A stretch of DNA of 16,093 nt from PS1 clade bacterium (GTDB lineage Bacteria > Pseudomonadota > Alphaproteobacteria > RS24), in NCBI GenBank assembly GCA_016779015.1, contig JADHOK010000020.1, forward strand, positions 1-16,093. Reading direction: 5' to 3'. The translations under genes and the position numbers were made by a program. Position 1 is the stretch's first letter. The number at the start of each line of letters is the position of its first letter. The notes beneath the pieces were generated by a model, which saw only the letters and a program-made list of their open reading frames with translations, was not told where the DNA came from and did no database searches. Shown here in pieces: positions 7,281 to 14,001 of this stretch.

Positions 7281-8204
7281 TTGGCGAAATCGTTGAATAT
7301 CGCGCATCGCGGCGGCGCCGATTTATGGCCGGAGAACACGCTTGGGGCGTTCAAGCGCGCCATAGAGCTGGGCGTCGATGGTATTGAGCTCGACCTACAA
7401 TTGAGCGCTGACGGGCATTTGGTCATCCACCATGATGGTCGCCTGAAAGCCGAGGCGACACAGCTCAATGGCGCATTTTTAGAAAAACCGACCCCGCGCA
7501 TTGGCGCGCTTGGCCTTAAAGACCTGCAAACTTATGATGTCGGCCATTTAAAAGCCGGCTCACCTTATGCGCAAAAACGCGCCGCGCGGCTGCAAGAGGC
7601 GGCAGCAATCCCGACACTGGCGGCATTTGACGCGATGATTGCCGAAACCGATGCCGATTTTCGCGCCTATAGCGAACTTAAAACCGATATGGTCGATGCC
7701 GATCAAGCCGAGACGCTGGCCGCCGCTTATATCGCGGCGCTCGACAACTCCCCGGCGGCGGCGCGCCATATTGTGGTGTCGTTTGACTGGCGCACCATCA
7801 ACGCCGTGCGCCAAGCGTTTCCCGATATGCCGCACGCCTATACCACGTCGCGCTTTAGCGATACCGACCCTAAGCTGGCCGACGCCGACAAACCGGACAG
7901 TCTGGGGGCGCGTCTGCGCGCCGCTTCGCGCGATGGCGCGGCTTTTTGGGGTGGCATGGATTGGCGCGATATGGACGGGCAAAGCCATGGCGAGCGCGTT
8001 TTACGTGCCATTGCGGCCGGTGGCGGCAAAGGCTGGTTCGCCGACCGGCACGACATCACGCCGGAAAATATGGCGCTGGCGCGTGAATTGGGTCTTAGCG
8101 TATCGGCTTGGACGGTGAATGAGGCAGCCGAGATGCGCCGCCTCGCCGCGCTGGGCGTCGAGGCCATCATCACCGATAGGCCGGATATTCTAAAAAAGCT
8201 GTGA
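7281..8204 (+). CDS. Glycerophosphodiester phosphodiesterase (GDPD family)
   Basis: This 307-residue protein hydrolyses glycerophosphodiesters to glycerol-3-phosphate and an alcohol. The TIM-barrel signature residues are present: IAHRGG (His9, Arg10), ENT (18-20), GIELDLQLSADG (Glu36, Asp38) and HHD (His50-His51). The C-terminal barrel strands SAWTVNEAAEMRRLAALGVEAIITDRPD are typical. No signal peptide is seen, so it is probably cytoplasmic, like UgpQ. No ATG fits the start. TTG at 7281 lies nine bases after GGAAGGA, just before the conserved HRGG strand. A seven-codon ATG frame (7273-7296, MGIWRNR) overlaps this start and might affect initiation. The gene sits alone on the plus strand between infC and rpmI, which are often adjacent elsewhere. 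Its stop is three bases from that of infC. Confidence 0.92.
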   Translation: MAKSLNIAHRGGADLWPENTLGAFKRAIELGVDGIELDLQLSADGHLVIHHDGRLKAEATQLNGAFLEKPTPRIGALGLKDLQTYDVGHLKAGSPYAQKRAARLQEAAAIPTLAAFDAMIAETDADFRAYSELKTDMVDADQAETLAAAYIAALDNSPAAARHIVVSFDWRTINAVRQAFPDMPHAYTTSRFSDTDPKLADADKPDSLGARLRAASRDGAAFWGGMDWRDMDGQSHGERVLRAIAAGGGKGWFADRHDITPENMALARELGLSVSAWTVNEAAEMRRLAALGVEAIITDRPDILKKL

Positions 8205-8215
8205 GGCTTATTTAG
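8190..8215. terminator. Possible bidirectional terminator hairpin over the GDPD/infC stops
   Basis: CTAAAAAAGC (8190-8199) pairs with GCTTATTTAG (8206-8215) at nine of ten positions around a six-base loop. The GDPD stop codon is in the loop and the infC stop is in the right arm. The A-rich left arm and T-rich right arm would give each convergent transcript a U-rich 3' side. The stem is AT-rich and therefore weak, so termination is uncertain. Confidence 0.35.
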
Positions 8216-8747
8216 GAGCCAAGACCATAATCATCTGGCGGCCTTCCATTTTCGGCATCGCCTCGACTTTGGACAATTCACCGACATCATCGCGCACCCG
8301 GTTCAGCACATCCATGCCGAGCTCTTGGTGCGCCATTTCGCGGCCGCGAAAACGCATGGTGACTTTCACCTTGTCGCCGCCTTCGAGGAATTTCACCACA
8401 TTGCGCATCTTCACGTCATAATCATGCGTGTCGATATTGGGGCGCATTTTAATCTCTTTCACGTCAACGGTTTTTTGACGTTTGCGCGCCTCGCTGGCTT
8501 TTTTCTGTTCTTGATATTTGAGCTTGCCATAGTCGAGTATTTTACAAACCGGCGGGTCGGCATTGGGTGATACTTCAACCAAATCGAGCCCTTCTTCTTC
8601 TGCCATGGCCAGTGCCGAATCCGTGTCGACCGTGCCCATTTTTTCTCCCGCGGCACCGATAAGCAAAACTTTCGGTGAGGTAATCATACGATTGACGCGC
8701 GGGCCCTGCTGTCGCGGAGGCTGCGCGGCGTGTGGTCTACGTGCTAT
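8208..8747 (-). CDS. infC: Translation initiation factor IF-3, AUA start
   Basis: IF3 binds the 30S subunit, checks the start codon and blocks premature subunit joining. The 179-residue reading begins at ATA (8747-8745) and runs IARRPHAAQPPRQQGPRVNR into MITSPKVLLIG. This supplies the expected IF3 N-terminus, including the GPRVN element. The family signature PPVCKILDYGKLKYQEQKK and the C-terminal RFRGREMAH segment are clear. AAGGAG (8760-8755) lies seven bases before ATA. No ATG, GTG or TTG lies in frame between an upstream TAA and the ATG at 8687, which has no Shine-Dalgarno and would remove 20 conserved-looking residues. IF3 genes are known to use AUU, AUC or AUA starts, allowing IF3 to repress its own translation. 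Confidence 0.95.
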   Translation of the reverse strand: MARRPHAAQPPRQQGPRVNRMITSPKVLLIGAAGEKMGTVDTDSALAMAEEEGLDLVEVSPNADPPVCKILDYGKLKYQEQKKASEARKRQKTVDVKEIKMRPNIDTHDYDVKMRNVVKFLEGGDKVKVTMRFRGREMAHQELGMDVLNRVRDDVGELSKVEAMPKMEGRQMIMVLAPK

Positions 8748-8754
8748 GGCTTCG

Positions 8755-8760
8755 CTCCTT
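8755..8760 (-). promoter_or_regulatory. Shine-Dalgarno that sets the infC AUA start
   Basis: The minus strand reads AAGGAG, then seven bases, then ATA. An in-frame TAA lies just upstream, so initiation must occur between it and the internal ATG. Only ATA is well placed for this ribosome-binding site. Confidence 0.85.
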
Positions 8761-8772
8761 TAATAATTGCCA

Positions 8773-8784
8773 TTAGGGCCCTAA
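8773..8784. promoter_or_regulatory. Perfect 12-bp palindrome in the infC leader
   Basis: TTAGGGCCCTAA reads the same on both strands. It lies between the predicted infC transcription start (near 8794) and the Shine-Dalgarno. It may be a protein-binding operator; in RNA it could fold only as a strained tight hairpin. No function can be read from sequence alone. Confidence 0.35.
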
Positions 8785-8800
8785 AGCGCCCGTAGAGGTA

Positions 8801-8828
8801 GGTTTAGGCGCAAATGCGGCGCTGTCAA
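8801..8828 (-). promoter_or_regulatory. Predicted infC promoter
   Basis: On the minus strand a consensus TTGACA (8828-8823) is followed after 16 bases by TAAACC (8806-8801). The -10 resembles the TAAACG of the tRNA-Leu promoter at 15995-16000. Transcription would start near 8794, giving a 47-base leader. infC can therefore be expressed independently of the upstream glycosyltransferase gene. Confidence 0.6.
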
Positions 8829-8841
8829 CCGACAATCGGTT
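8827..8841. promoter_or_regulatory. Inverted repeat overlapping the infC -35 box
   Basis: AACCGA (8827-8832) and TCGGTT (8836-8841) are perfect inverted repeats separated by CAA. The element overlaps the edge of the -35 box and the stop codon of the upstream small gene, a position where a bound repressor or activator would act. No known operator is recognised. Confidence 0.35.
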
Positions 8842-9187
8842 AGCGGTCTTGCGGGGCGGGCTTTGTGAGATGCCAAGGCGGGCGCGGCCGGACCAAATAT
8901 TTAAGCCAACGCGGCTGTGCGCGCGGTTGGTAAACTGCATCAAAACGCCGCCATGCAATGCGCCGCAGCAATGCCATAAAGCCGCGCGCACCAAGCGGTG
9001 CATAAACCCATATTTCATCGGCGCGCAGCGTCTCGGTTTTAACGAGGGTGGCATTGTCCTCATCGACCAATATGGTCAGCGAAGCGGCTTCGGGATAAAG
9101 CGCGTCAATGGCCAAGCGCAGCTCGGCCGCCGAGAGACCCAGCGCCACCAGCAACACACCACCCGGCTCCCTAACGGGACGGGTCAC
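8840..9187 (-). CDS. Orphan Rossmann-like protein resembling a GT9 N-terminal half
   Basis: I do not recognise this 115-residue protein as a named family. It starts at GTG (9187), which overlaps the TGA of the glycosyltransferase gene as GTGA, with AGGAA upstream. This suggests translational coupling. An in-frame ATG at 9226 would add 13 residues. The order is strand GVLLVALG, helix ELRLAIDALYPEA, strand SLTILVDED, then ADEIWVYAPL, a basic helix (FMALLRRIAWRR) and FDAVYQP. That order resembles the first Rossmann half of GT9 heptosyltransferases, but the nucleotide-binding C-terminal half is absent. The tail is rich in Pro, Arg and Trp. It may be a partner of the GT4 enzyme encoded upstream, or a GT9 remnant. 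Translation looks real from the coupling; function is unknown. Confidence 0.65.
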   Translation of the reverse strand: MTRPVREPGGVLLVALGLSAAELRLAIDALYPEAASLTILVDEDNATLVKTETLRADEIWVYAPLGARGFMALLRRIAWRRFDAVYQPRAQPRWLKYLVRPRPPWHLTKPAPQDR

Positions 9188-10374
9188 GCCAGCAATTCCT
9201 GATAAACCTGCAAAGTGCGATTGCACATGGCGGTGCGGGTATAATTTTCCAGCACATTAGCGCGGCCGTTTTCGCCCATCTCAAACAGCGTCGCAGCGGG
9301 CATGGCCAACGCCGCTTCAAGCGCTTCAGCCAGCGCATCGACCGCGCCCATTTCGGCCAGCCAACCGGTGCCGCCTTCGCCGGCCGGTTTGGCAATCACG
9401 GTTTCACGAAAGCCACCGGCATCGGAGGCGATGACCGGCAGAGCCGCCGCTTGCGCCTCGATAATGGTGCGGCCAAACGGTTCGGGACGCGCGCTCGGCA
9501 CAACGGCCAAATTGGCCGCTGCATAAGCGGCGGGCATATCGGTTTCCAATCCGGCCAGCACCAAGCGGTCGCCGAGACCGATACTATGAGCCAGCGCCTT
9601 CAAGTCGCCGACATACTCATCGCGGCCTTGCGCGCTGCCGACCAGCACCAGATACGGCGCAATATCACCGGCCACTCGACCCAGCGCTTCGACCAGCAAA
9701 TCTTGACCTTTAAACGGCGTCACCCGGGCCGGACAAATAATCACAAAAGCGTCTTCGGGCACCCCCCATTGCGCTCGTTTGGCGGCGCGGTCGGCGGGCG
9801 TAAACCGCACGCCGTTCAGCGCATCGACATCGCAGCCGCGCGGCACCACCCTTATTTTATCGCGCACATGCGGATAGACGCTGGCAATCTGCTGCGCCGT
9901 GAAATGTGAATTGGCAATCGCCACCGCGCCACGCACCAGCACCGAATTGTAAAACACTTTGGCGCGCGGCTTTTGATGCACACTCGAATGATAAGTTGTC
10001 ATGAAAGGCACTTTGGCCAGCCGACCGGCCCGCAAGCCCGACCAGCCGGGGGCGCGCGAGCGCGTATGAATAAGGTCAACCCCCTCGCGCTTCACCAAAT
10101 CGGCCAATAGGCGACCATTGCGCCAGACGGTGACGGGGTTTTTTGACGCCACCGGCAGGTGCACAATCTCACCGCCCGCCGCCTTTATCGGTGCCTCCAA
10201 GGACCCGCCCTCACTGGCCACCAAAGCGCGGCCTCCGGCTTTGACGATGGCTTGCGCCATTTCCATGGTGGTTATTTCCGCGCCGCCGGTTTCCAGCTCC
10301 GGCACCACTTGCAAAATCGTGCGCCCGGTCAGATTGACCGCGTCGGTTGACGGCATTTGAAAGCGGTTCGACAT
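9184..10374 (-). CDS. Family 4 glycosyltransferase (GT-B fold)
   Basis: This protein of 396 residues transfers a sugar from an activated donor to an unidentified acceptor, probably in envelope polysaccharide or lipid synthesis. The N-terminal acceptor domain begins ILQVVPELETGGAEITTMEMA. The linker is near RVVPRGCDVDAL. The C-terminal donor domain begins VIICPARVTPFKGQDLLVEAL and holds the GT4 signature ARPEPFGRTIIEAQA (about residues 295-309), whose two glutamates contact the donor. There is no signal peptide or membrane segment; such enzymes act at the inner face of the membrane. I chose the ATG at 10374 because AAGGA lies eight bases upstream. The ATG at 10383 touches the same AAGGA too closely. 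Its stop overlaps the GTG of the next gene. Confidence 0.88.
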   Translation of the reverse strand: MSNRFQMPSTDAVNLTGRTILQVVPELETGGAEITTMEMAQAIVKAGGRALVASEGGSLEAPIKAAGGEIVHLPVASKNPVTVWRNGRLLADLVKREGVDLIHTRSRAPGWSGLRAGRLAKVPFMTTYHSSVHQKPRAKVFYNSVLVRGAVAIANSHFTAQQIASVYPHVRDKIRVVPRGCDVDALNGVRFTPADRAAKRAQWGVPEDAFVIICPARVTPFKGQDLLVEALGRVAGDIAPYLVLVGSAQGRDEYVGDLKALAHSIGLGDRLVLAGLETDMPAAYAAANLAVVPSARPEPFGRTIIEAQAAALPVIASDAGGFRETVIAKPAGEGGTGWLAEMGAVDALAEALEAALAMPAATLFEMGENGRANVLENYTRTAMCNRTLQVYQELLA

Positions 10375-10386
10375 GCGCTTCATCCT

Positions 10387-10414
10387 TTGGCATTATCTGT
10401 TCCACGAGTATTAA
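10387..10414 (+). promoter_or_regulatory. Predicted promoter of the ABHD10-like hydrolase
   Basis: TTGGCA (10387-10392; five of six to TTGACA) is followed after 16 bases by TATTAA (10409-10414; four of six). Transcription would start near 10421, about 35 bases before the ATG. The 81-base gap also has to serve the divergent glycosyltransferase gene, for which GATAAT on the minus strand is a possible -10. Confidence 0.5.
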
Positions 10415-10455
10415 AGCCATTTGCCCCATTTCCCAAATCCGGACCCGCCTGAGAC

Positions 10456-11208
10456 ATGATGAAATTTCTTGACCGCCCCGACACCAACTTAGGCCCACAA
10501 AAACTTGCCTATGACCAGCAATCCGGACAAGGCTGCGGCGTGGTGTTTTGCGGCGGCTTTCGCTCCGATATGAGCGGCACCAAAGCAACCGCACTGGCCG
10601 ATTGGGCAAAAGCCAATAACCGCCCTTTTACGCGCTTTGACTATTTCGGCCATGGCGCGTCATCGGGCGATTTTACCGATGGCACAATGAGCCATTGGCG
10701 CGGCGACATTCCGAGCATTCTCGATAATTTATGCGATGACCGCCAAGTGCTGGTCGGCTCCAGCTTTGGCGGCTGGTTGTCGTTAATGGCGACGCTCGAC
10801 CGACCAGAAAAAGTCGCCGCTCTGGTGCTCATCGCGCCCGCCATTGATATGACCGAGCGCCTGATGTGGGCGCGGTTTTCAGACAAAGCGCGCGCCAAGC
10901 TGATGGATGAGGGGTTGATTTACGACCCGTCGCAATATGACCCTGGGGGCTATCCCATCACCAGAGCGCTGATCGAAGACGGGCGCACGCATCTCATGCT
11001 CGACAGCCCCATCGATATCAATGTGCCGGTGCGTATTCTGCACGGCCAACAAGACGACGCCGTGCCGTGGCAGCTCTCGCTTGAGCTGAGTGACCAATTG
11101 GCGACACCGGATGTCGAATTGCACCTGATGAAAAACGGCGACCACCGCCTATCGGAGCCGCATGAGATAGCCCGCCTTATCGAGCTTATCGAGGCGCTTG
11201 ACGTTTGA
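10456..11208 (+). CDS. Alpha/beta hydrolase, ABHD10-like
   Basis: This 250-residue serine hydrolase has a complete triad pattern: nucleophile Ser103 in GSSFGG, acid Asp200 or Asp201 in HGQQDDAVPW, and His230 in NGDHRLS. The early GGFRSDMSGTK segment supplies the oxyanion region, and FDYFGHGASSGDF is typical. Overall it resembles bacterial homologues of ABHD10, a depalmitoylase/acyl-glucuronide esterase; the natural bacterial substrate is not known. There is no signal peptide, so it is probably cytoplasmic. ATG codons at 10456 and 10459 are adjacent and neither has a strong Shine-Dalgarno. It is a single gene, divergent from the glycosyltransferase, and its stop is three bases from that of the convergent SDR gene. 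Confidence 0.87.
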   Translation: MMKFLDRPDTNLGPQKLAYDQQSGQGCGVVFCGGFRSDMSGTKATALADWAKANNRPFTRFDYFGHGASSGDFTDGTMSHWRGDIPSILDNLCDDRQVLVGSSFGGWLSLMATLDRPEKVAALVLIAPAIDMTERLMWARFSDKARAKLMDEGLIYDPSQYDPGGYPITRALIEDGRTHLMLDSPIDINVPVRILHGQQDDAVPWQLSLELSDQLATPDVELHLMKNGDHRLSEPHEIARLIELIEALDV

Positions 11209-11211
11209 CGC

Positions 11212-12081
11212 TTAAAACGCGCCGCTCTCATAAAGCGCCGTCAGCCCTTCGCGATAAGTCGGGTAGACAAGGCTGACGCCGAGCTCTTGTTTGATGCGCT
11301 GGTTTTTGATGCGTTTGTTTTCGCCGTAAAAACTGCGCGCCATCTCCGACAGCTCAGCCTCCTCAAAAGCGATACACGGCGGCGCTTCGACCCCCATTAA
11401 CGCGGCCGCAAAAGCCACCACATCTTGCGGCGGCGCTGCCTCATCATCGCACACGCTATAAGCGCGCCCCGCATTGGGTGCCGCCATAGAAGCGCGCAGG
11501 ATTTGCGCAATATCATCGACATGGATGCGCGAAAATACTTGCTCCGGCTTGTCGATGCGCCGCGCCGTACCGGCTTTTAGCGAAGCCAGTTGATTGCGCC
11601 CCGGCCCATAAATTCCGGCCAGGCGAAAATAATGCAGCGGCAGGTCATGCGCGGCGGCCAAAGCCCCCCAAGCGCCCTCCGCATCGACACGACGTTGGCC
11701 GCGCGCCGATAGCGGCCCGGGCGGTGTCTCCTCATCAATCCACGCGCCGCCATGGTCGCCATAGACACCGGCGGTGGACAAATAACCGAGCCATTTCAAC
11801 TGCCCGGCGCGCGCCGCCAAAGCGTCTTCGAGCAGTGGCAGTGCCGGATCGCCATGCGCGCTCGGCGCGGCCGATAGAAGAATATGGTCGATACCCTCAA
11901 GCGCGCCCGCCGCGAGCGGCGTGCCATCGAGCCGCAACGGTTCAATGCCTTGGGCTTTAAGCGCCGCGCCTTTGGCGGCATCGCGACAGGTTGCTTTCAG
12001 CGGCCAGCCGGCGGCGGTCAACGCCGGTGCCAGATGCGCCGCGCAAAACCCAAAGCCGAAAAAAAGCATGCCTTTCGCCAT
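11212..12081 (-). CDS. Atypical SDR / NAD-dependent epimerase-like protein
   Basis: This 289-residue protein has a Rossmann start (MLFFGFGFCAAHLAPAL, GxGxxA at about residues 9-14) and an epimerase-type LSTAGVYGDHGG strand. It also has YGPGRNQL and the FSRIHVDDIAQIL element common in extended SDRs such as the YeeZ-like group. The usual catalytic YxxxK is not evident: the segment after LSTAGVYG reads SARGQRRVDAE. It may therefore be a non-classical or regulatory SDR. The substrate is unknown. The start at 12081 has GAGGGG just upstream; ATG at 12069 is an alternative that keeps the nucleotide-binding loop. It follows queG by six bases and is the last gene of the GST-queG-SDR set. Confidence 0.82.
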   Translation of the reverse strand: MAKGMLFFGFGFCAAHLAPALTAAGWPLKATCRDAAKGAALKAQGIEPLRLDGTPLAAGALEGIDHILLSAAPSAHGDPALPLLEDALAARAGQLKWLGYLSTAGVYGDHGGAWIDEETPPGPLSARGQRRVDAEGAWGALAAAHDLPLHYFRLAGIYGPGRNQLASLKAGTARRIDKPEQVFSRIHVDDIAQILRASMAAPNAGRAYSVCDDEAAPPQDVVAFAAALMGVEAPPCIAFEEAELSEMARSFYGENKRIKNQRIKQELGVSLVYPTYREGLTALYESGAF

Positions 12082-12087
12082 ATCCCC

Positions 12088-13245
12088 TCACGCCCCCCTA
12101 TCAATTGCGTTCAGCTCTTCTGCTACGAGCGCGCTATCATCGCCGCGAAGTTGCGGGCGCATTTTCTCAAGCTCGTACGGCGCGATTTGCGCCAGCGCCC
12201 ATACCGCACTGGCGCGCACCGCTTCGGCGTCGTCGTGCAGCCGCGCTTTCACCGCCTCAATATGCGCTTGTGTCGGCGCTCGCATATTACCCAGCGCGAC
12301 CAGCACATTGCGGATGAAACTGTCGCGGCCGGTGCGCTTTATCGGCGTGTCTTTAAAAAAGTCGCGAAACGCCGCATCATCGAGGCGACTTAAAGCGATA
12401 AGATCGGGTCGGTCATAGGCCTCTTGCAGGGCCAGCTTGGTGTCGGCCGCGACTTGCGCAAATTTATTCCACGGGCATACCGCCAGACAATCATCGCAGC
12501 CATAAATATGATTGCCCATGAGCGGCCGCAAAGCGCGCTCGATCATCCCTTTATGCTCAATCGTCAAATAGGAAATGCAGCGCCGCGCATCGATTTTGTA
12601 AGGTGCTGGAAAAGCATTGGTCGGGCACACATCGAGACACGCCGTGCAAGCACCGCAATGGTCATGCTCGGCCTCATCGGCGGGCAGTTCGATATCGGTG
12701 AACACCGAGCCTAAGAACAACCAAGAGCCGAAATCGCGCGACACTAAATTGGTGTGCTTGCCCTGCCAGCCAAGTCCGGCGCGCATGGCCAACGGCTTTT
12801 CCATTACCGGCGCTGTATCGACAAACACTTTCACCTGCGCGCCCGATTGCGCGACCAGCCAGCGCGCCAGCGCTTTCAATTTCTTTTTGATGACATCGTG
12901 ATAATCGCGCCGTTGCGCATAGACCGAGATGACGCCTTTATCATCTTCTTCGAGCGCGGCCAAAGGGTCGCTCTCAGGCCCGTAATTGACCCCCAGCATG
13001 ATGACGCTTTTGGCTTCGCCCCACAGCGCCGTGGGCGCGGCGCGCGCCTCCATGCGGGTTTCCATCCAGCTCATTTGCCCGTGATGCCCGGCTTCGACAA
13101 AAGCCCGCAGGCCTTCCGCATTGGTTGCAGCAGCCGTGGCGGCGGCGGCGCTATCGGCGCTGACAAAGCGACACAAATCAAAACCCTGCGCGGCCGCTTC
13201 AGCGATGATATTTTCTTTTAAAGTGTCGCTCGCGGCCAAGCTCAA
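12088..13245 (-). CDS. queG: Epoxyqueuosine reductase
   Basis: QueG reduces epoxyqueuosine to queuosine at position 34 of tRNAs with GUN anticodons, using cobalamin and two [4Fe-4S] clusters. The 385-residue protein shows the catalytic-region motif VDTAPVMEKPLAMRAGLGWQGKHT. It also has a ferredoxin-type CGACTACLDVCPTNAF cluster and a second CP motif YGCDDCLAVCPWNKFA. The C-terminal roughly 90 residues form a HEAT-like helical tail that contacts tRNA. The length is normal. The start is TTG at 13245, overlapping the GST stop as TTGA, with GGA a short distance upstream. The reading gives the expected N-terminal helix, KENIIAEAAAQGFDLCRF. A later TTG at 13239 is possible. Tight coupling to the GST gene suggests one transcript. 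Confidence 0.95.
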   Translation of the reverse strand: MSLAASDTLKENIIAEAAAQGFDLCRFVSADSAAAATAAATNAEGLRAFVEAGHHGQMSWMETRMEARAAPTALWGEAKSVIMLGVNYGPESDPLAALEEDDKGVISVYAQRRDYHDVIKKKLKALARWLVAQSGAQVKVFVDTAPVMEKPLAMRAGLGWQGKHTNLVSRDFGSWLFLGSVFTDIELPADEAEHDHCGACTACLDVCPTNAFPAPYKIDARRCISYLTIEHKGMIERALRPLMGNHIYGCDDCLAVCPWNKFAQVAADTKLALQEAYDRPDLIALSRLDDAAFRDFFKDTPIKRTGRDSFIRNVLVALGNMRAPTQAHIEAVKARLHDDAEAVRASAVWALAQIAPYELEKMRPQLRGDDSALVAEELNAIDRGA

Positions 13246-13919
13246 AAATCCAAATCGGCGTAATAGGGCGGCGGGCGCATGCCGGCGACATGGTCGGCCA
13301 AGAGCGGCCGAAAAGACGGGCGCGATTTAATCCGCGCATACCAGTCGCGCGCCACCGGCCATAATTTCCACGGCACATCGCCGGTATAATCGAGACACGA
13401 AAAATGCGCCGCGGCGGTGAAATCGGCCAAGCTCAATTGACCGCCGGCCAGCCAGTCGCGGGTCTGCAGCAAATAGGTCAGATATTCCAAATGCAGTTCC
13501 AGATTGTGCAGGCCGACCCGCACGGTCGCCATATCGGGGCCGCCGCCGCCATCATCGGCCCCCATGAAGCGGCGGTCGATTTTTTCATAGGTGATGAGCT
13601 TGCCGACCTCGGCGTAAAACTTATCATCGAACCAAGCCGATAGGCGGCGCACCTCGGCGCGCGCCAAACCGGAGGTCGGCAAAAGCGGCGTCGCTCCGCC
13701 TTTTTCTTCCAGCCATTCGGCAATCGCATAATGGCCCGACACTGTGCCCGCCTCGCCGACCAGTACCGGCACTTCGCCGGATGGGTTGAGCATTAAAAAA
13801 TCGAGCCGCCGTTCCCATGGTCGCTCCTCGACATATTCGACGGCAAATTTTTTCTCAGCCAGAATGAGGCGGATTTTGCGCGAGAACGGACAGATTGGTT
13901 GATGGAAAAGCGTTGCCAT
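13242..13919 (-). CDS. fzlA: GST-fold protein, probable cell-division factor FzlA
   Basis: This 225-residue protein has a thioredoxin-like N-terminal domain (LFHQPICPFSRKIRL; Cys10, Ser13) and NPSGEVPVLV with its cis-proline. An all-helical GST C-terminal domain follows. Several features recall alphaproteobacterial FzlA, a GST-like protein that binds FtsZ and helps activate septal wall synthesis. These are EERPWERR with Trp35, DVPWKLWPVARDWYARIKSRPSFRPLLAD and the final YADLDF. The setting next to queG and uppP also fits my recollection of the locus. An ordinary glutathione transferase is the alternative. The ATG at 13919 has no visible Shine-Dalgarno, and a -10-like TAATTT lies very close, so a leaderless message is possible. 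It diverges from uppP. Confidence 0.78.
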   Translation of the reverse strand: MATLFHQPICPFSRKIRLILAEKKFAVEYVEERPWERRLDFLMLNPSGEVPVLVGEAGTVSGHYAIAEWLEEKGGATPLLPTSGLARAEVRRLSAWFDDKFYAEVGKLITYEKIDRRFMGADDGGGGPDMATVRVGLHNLELHLEYLTYLLQTRDWLAGGQLSLADFTAAAHFSCLDYTGDVPWKLWPVARDWYARIKSRPSFRPLLADHVAGMRPPPYYADLDF

Positions 13920-13950
13920 GAATTGAAATTACTGCGTTTCGGGGAACAGG

Positions 13951-13971
13951 AGCAAGCGAAACCAGCTTGCT
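13951..13971. promoter_or_regulatory. Inverted repeat between fzlA-like GST and uppP
   Basis: AGCAAGC (13951-13957) and GCTTGCT (13965-13971) are perfect seven-base inverted repeats separated by seven bases, in the 82-base gap between two divergent genes. Both arms carry a TTGCT on the outward strand that could act as a -35 for each gene (the minus-strand copy has GTAATT 17 bases after its TTGCTC). It could be a shared operator or a pair of promoter boxes. Confidence 0.4.
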
Positions 13972-14001
13972 GATAAGCCGCGGCGCAGGCTAATTTGGCA
14001 C

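Noticed and set aside
8208..8687. infC starting at its first ATG (159 residues)
   Set aside because: No Shine-Dalgarno, and it removes the conserved N-terminal GPRVN region that the ATA start restores. A minor short isoform cannot be excluded.
11202..11219. CGTTT/AAACG pairing across the hydrolase/SDR junction
   Set aside because: Only five AT-rich pairs and no T-tract; not a credible terminator.
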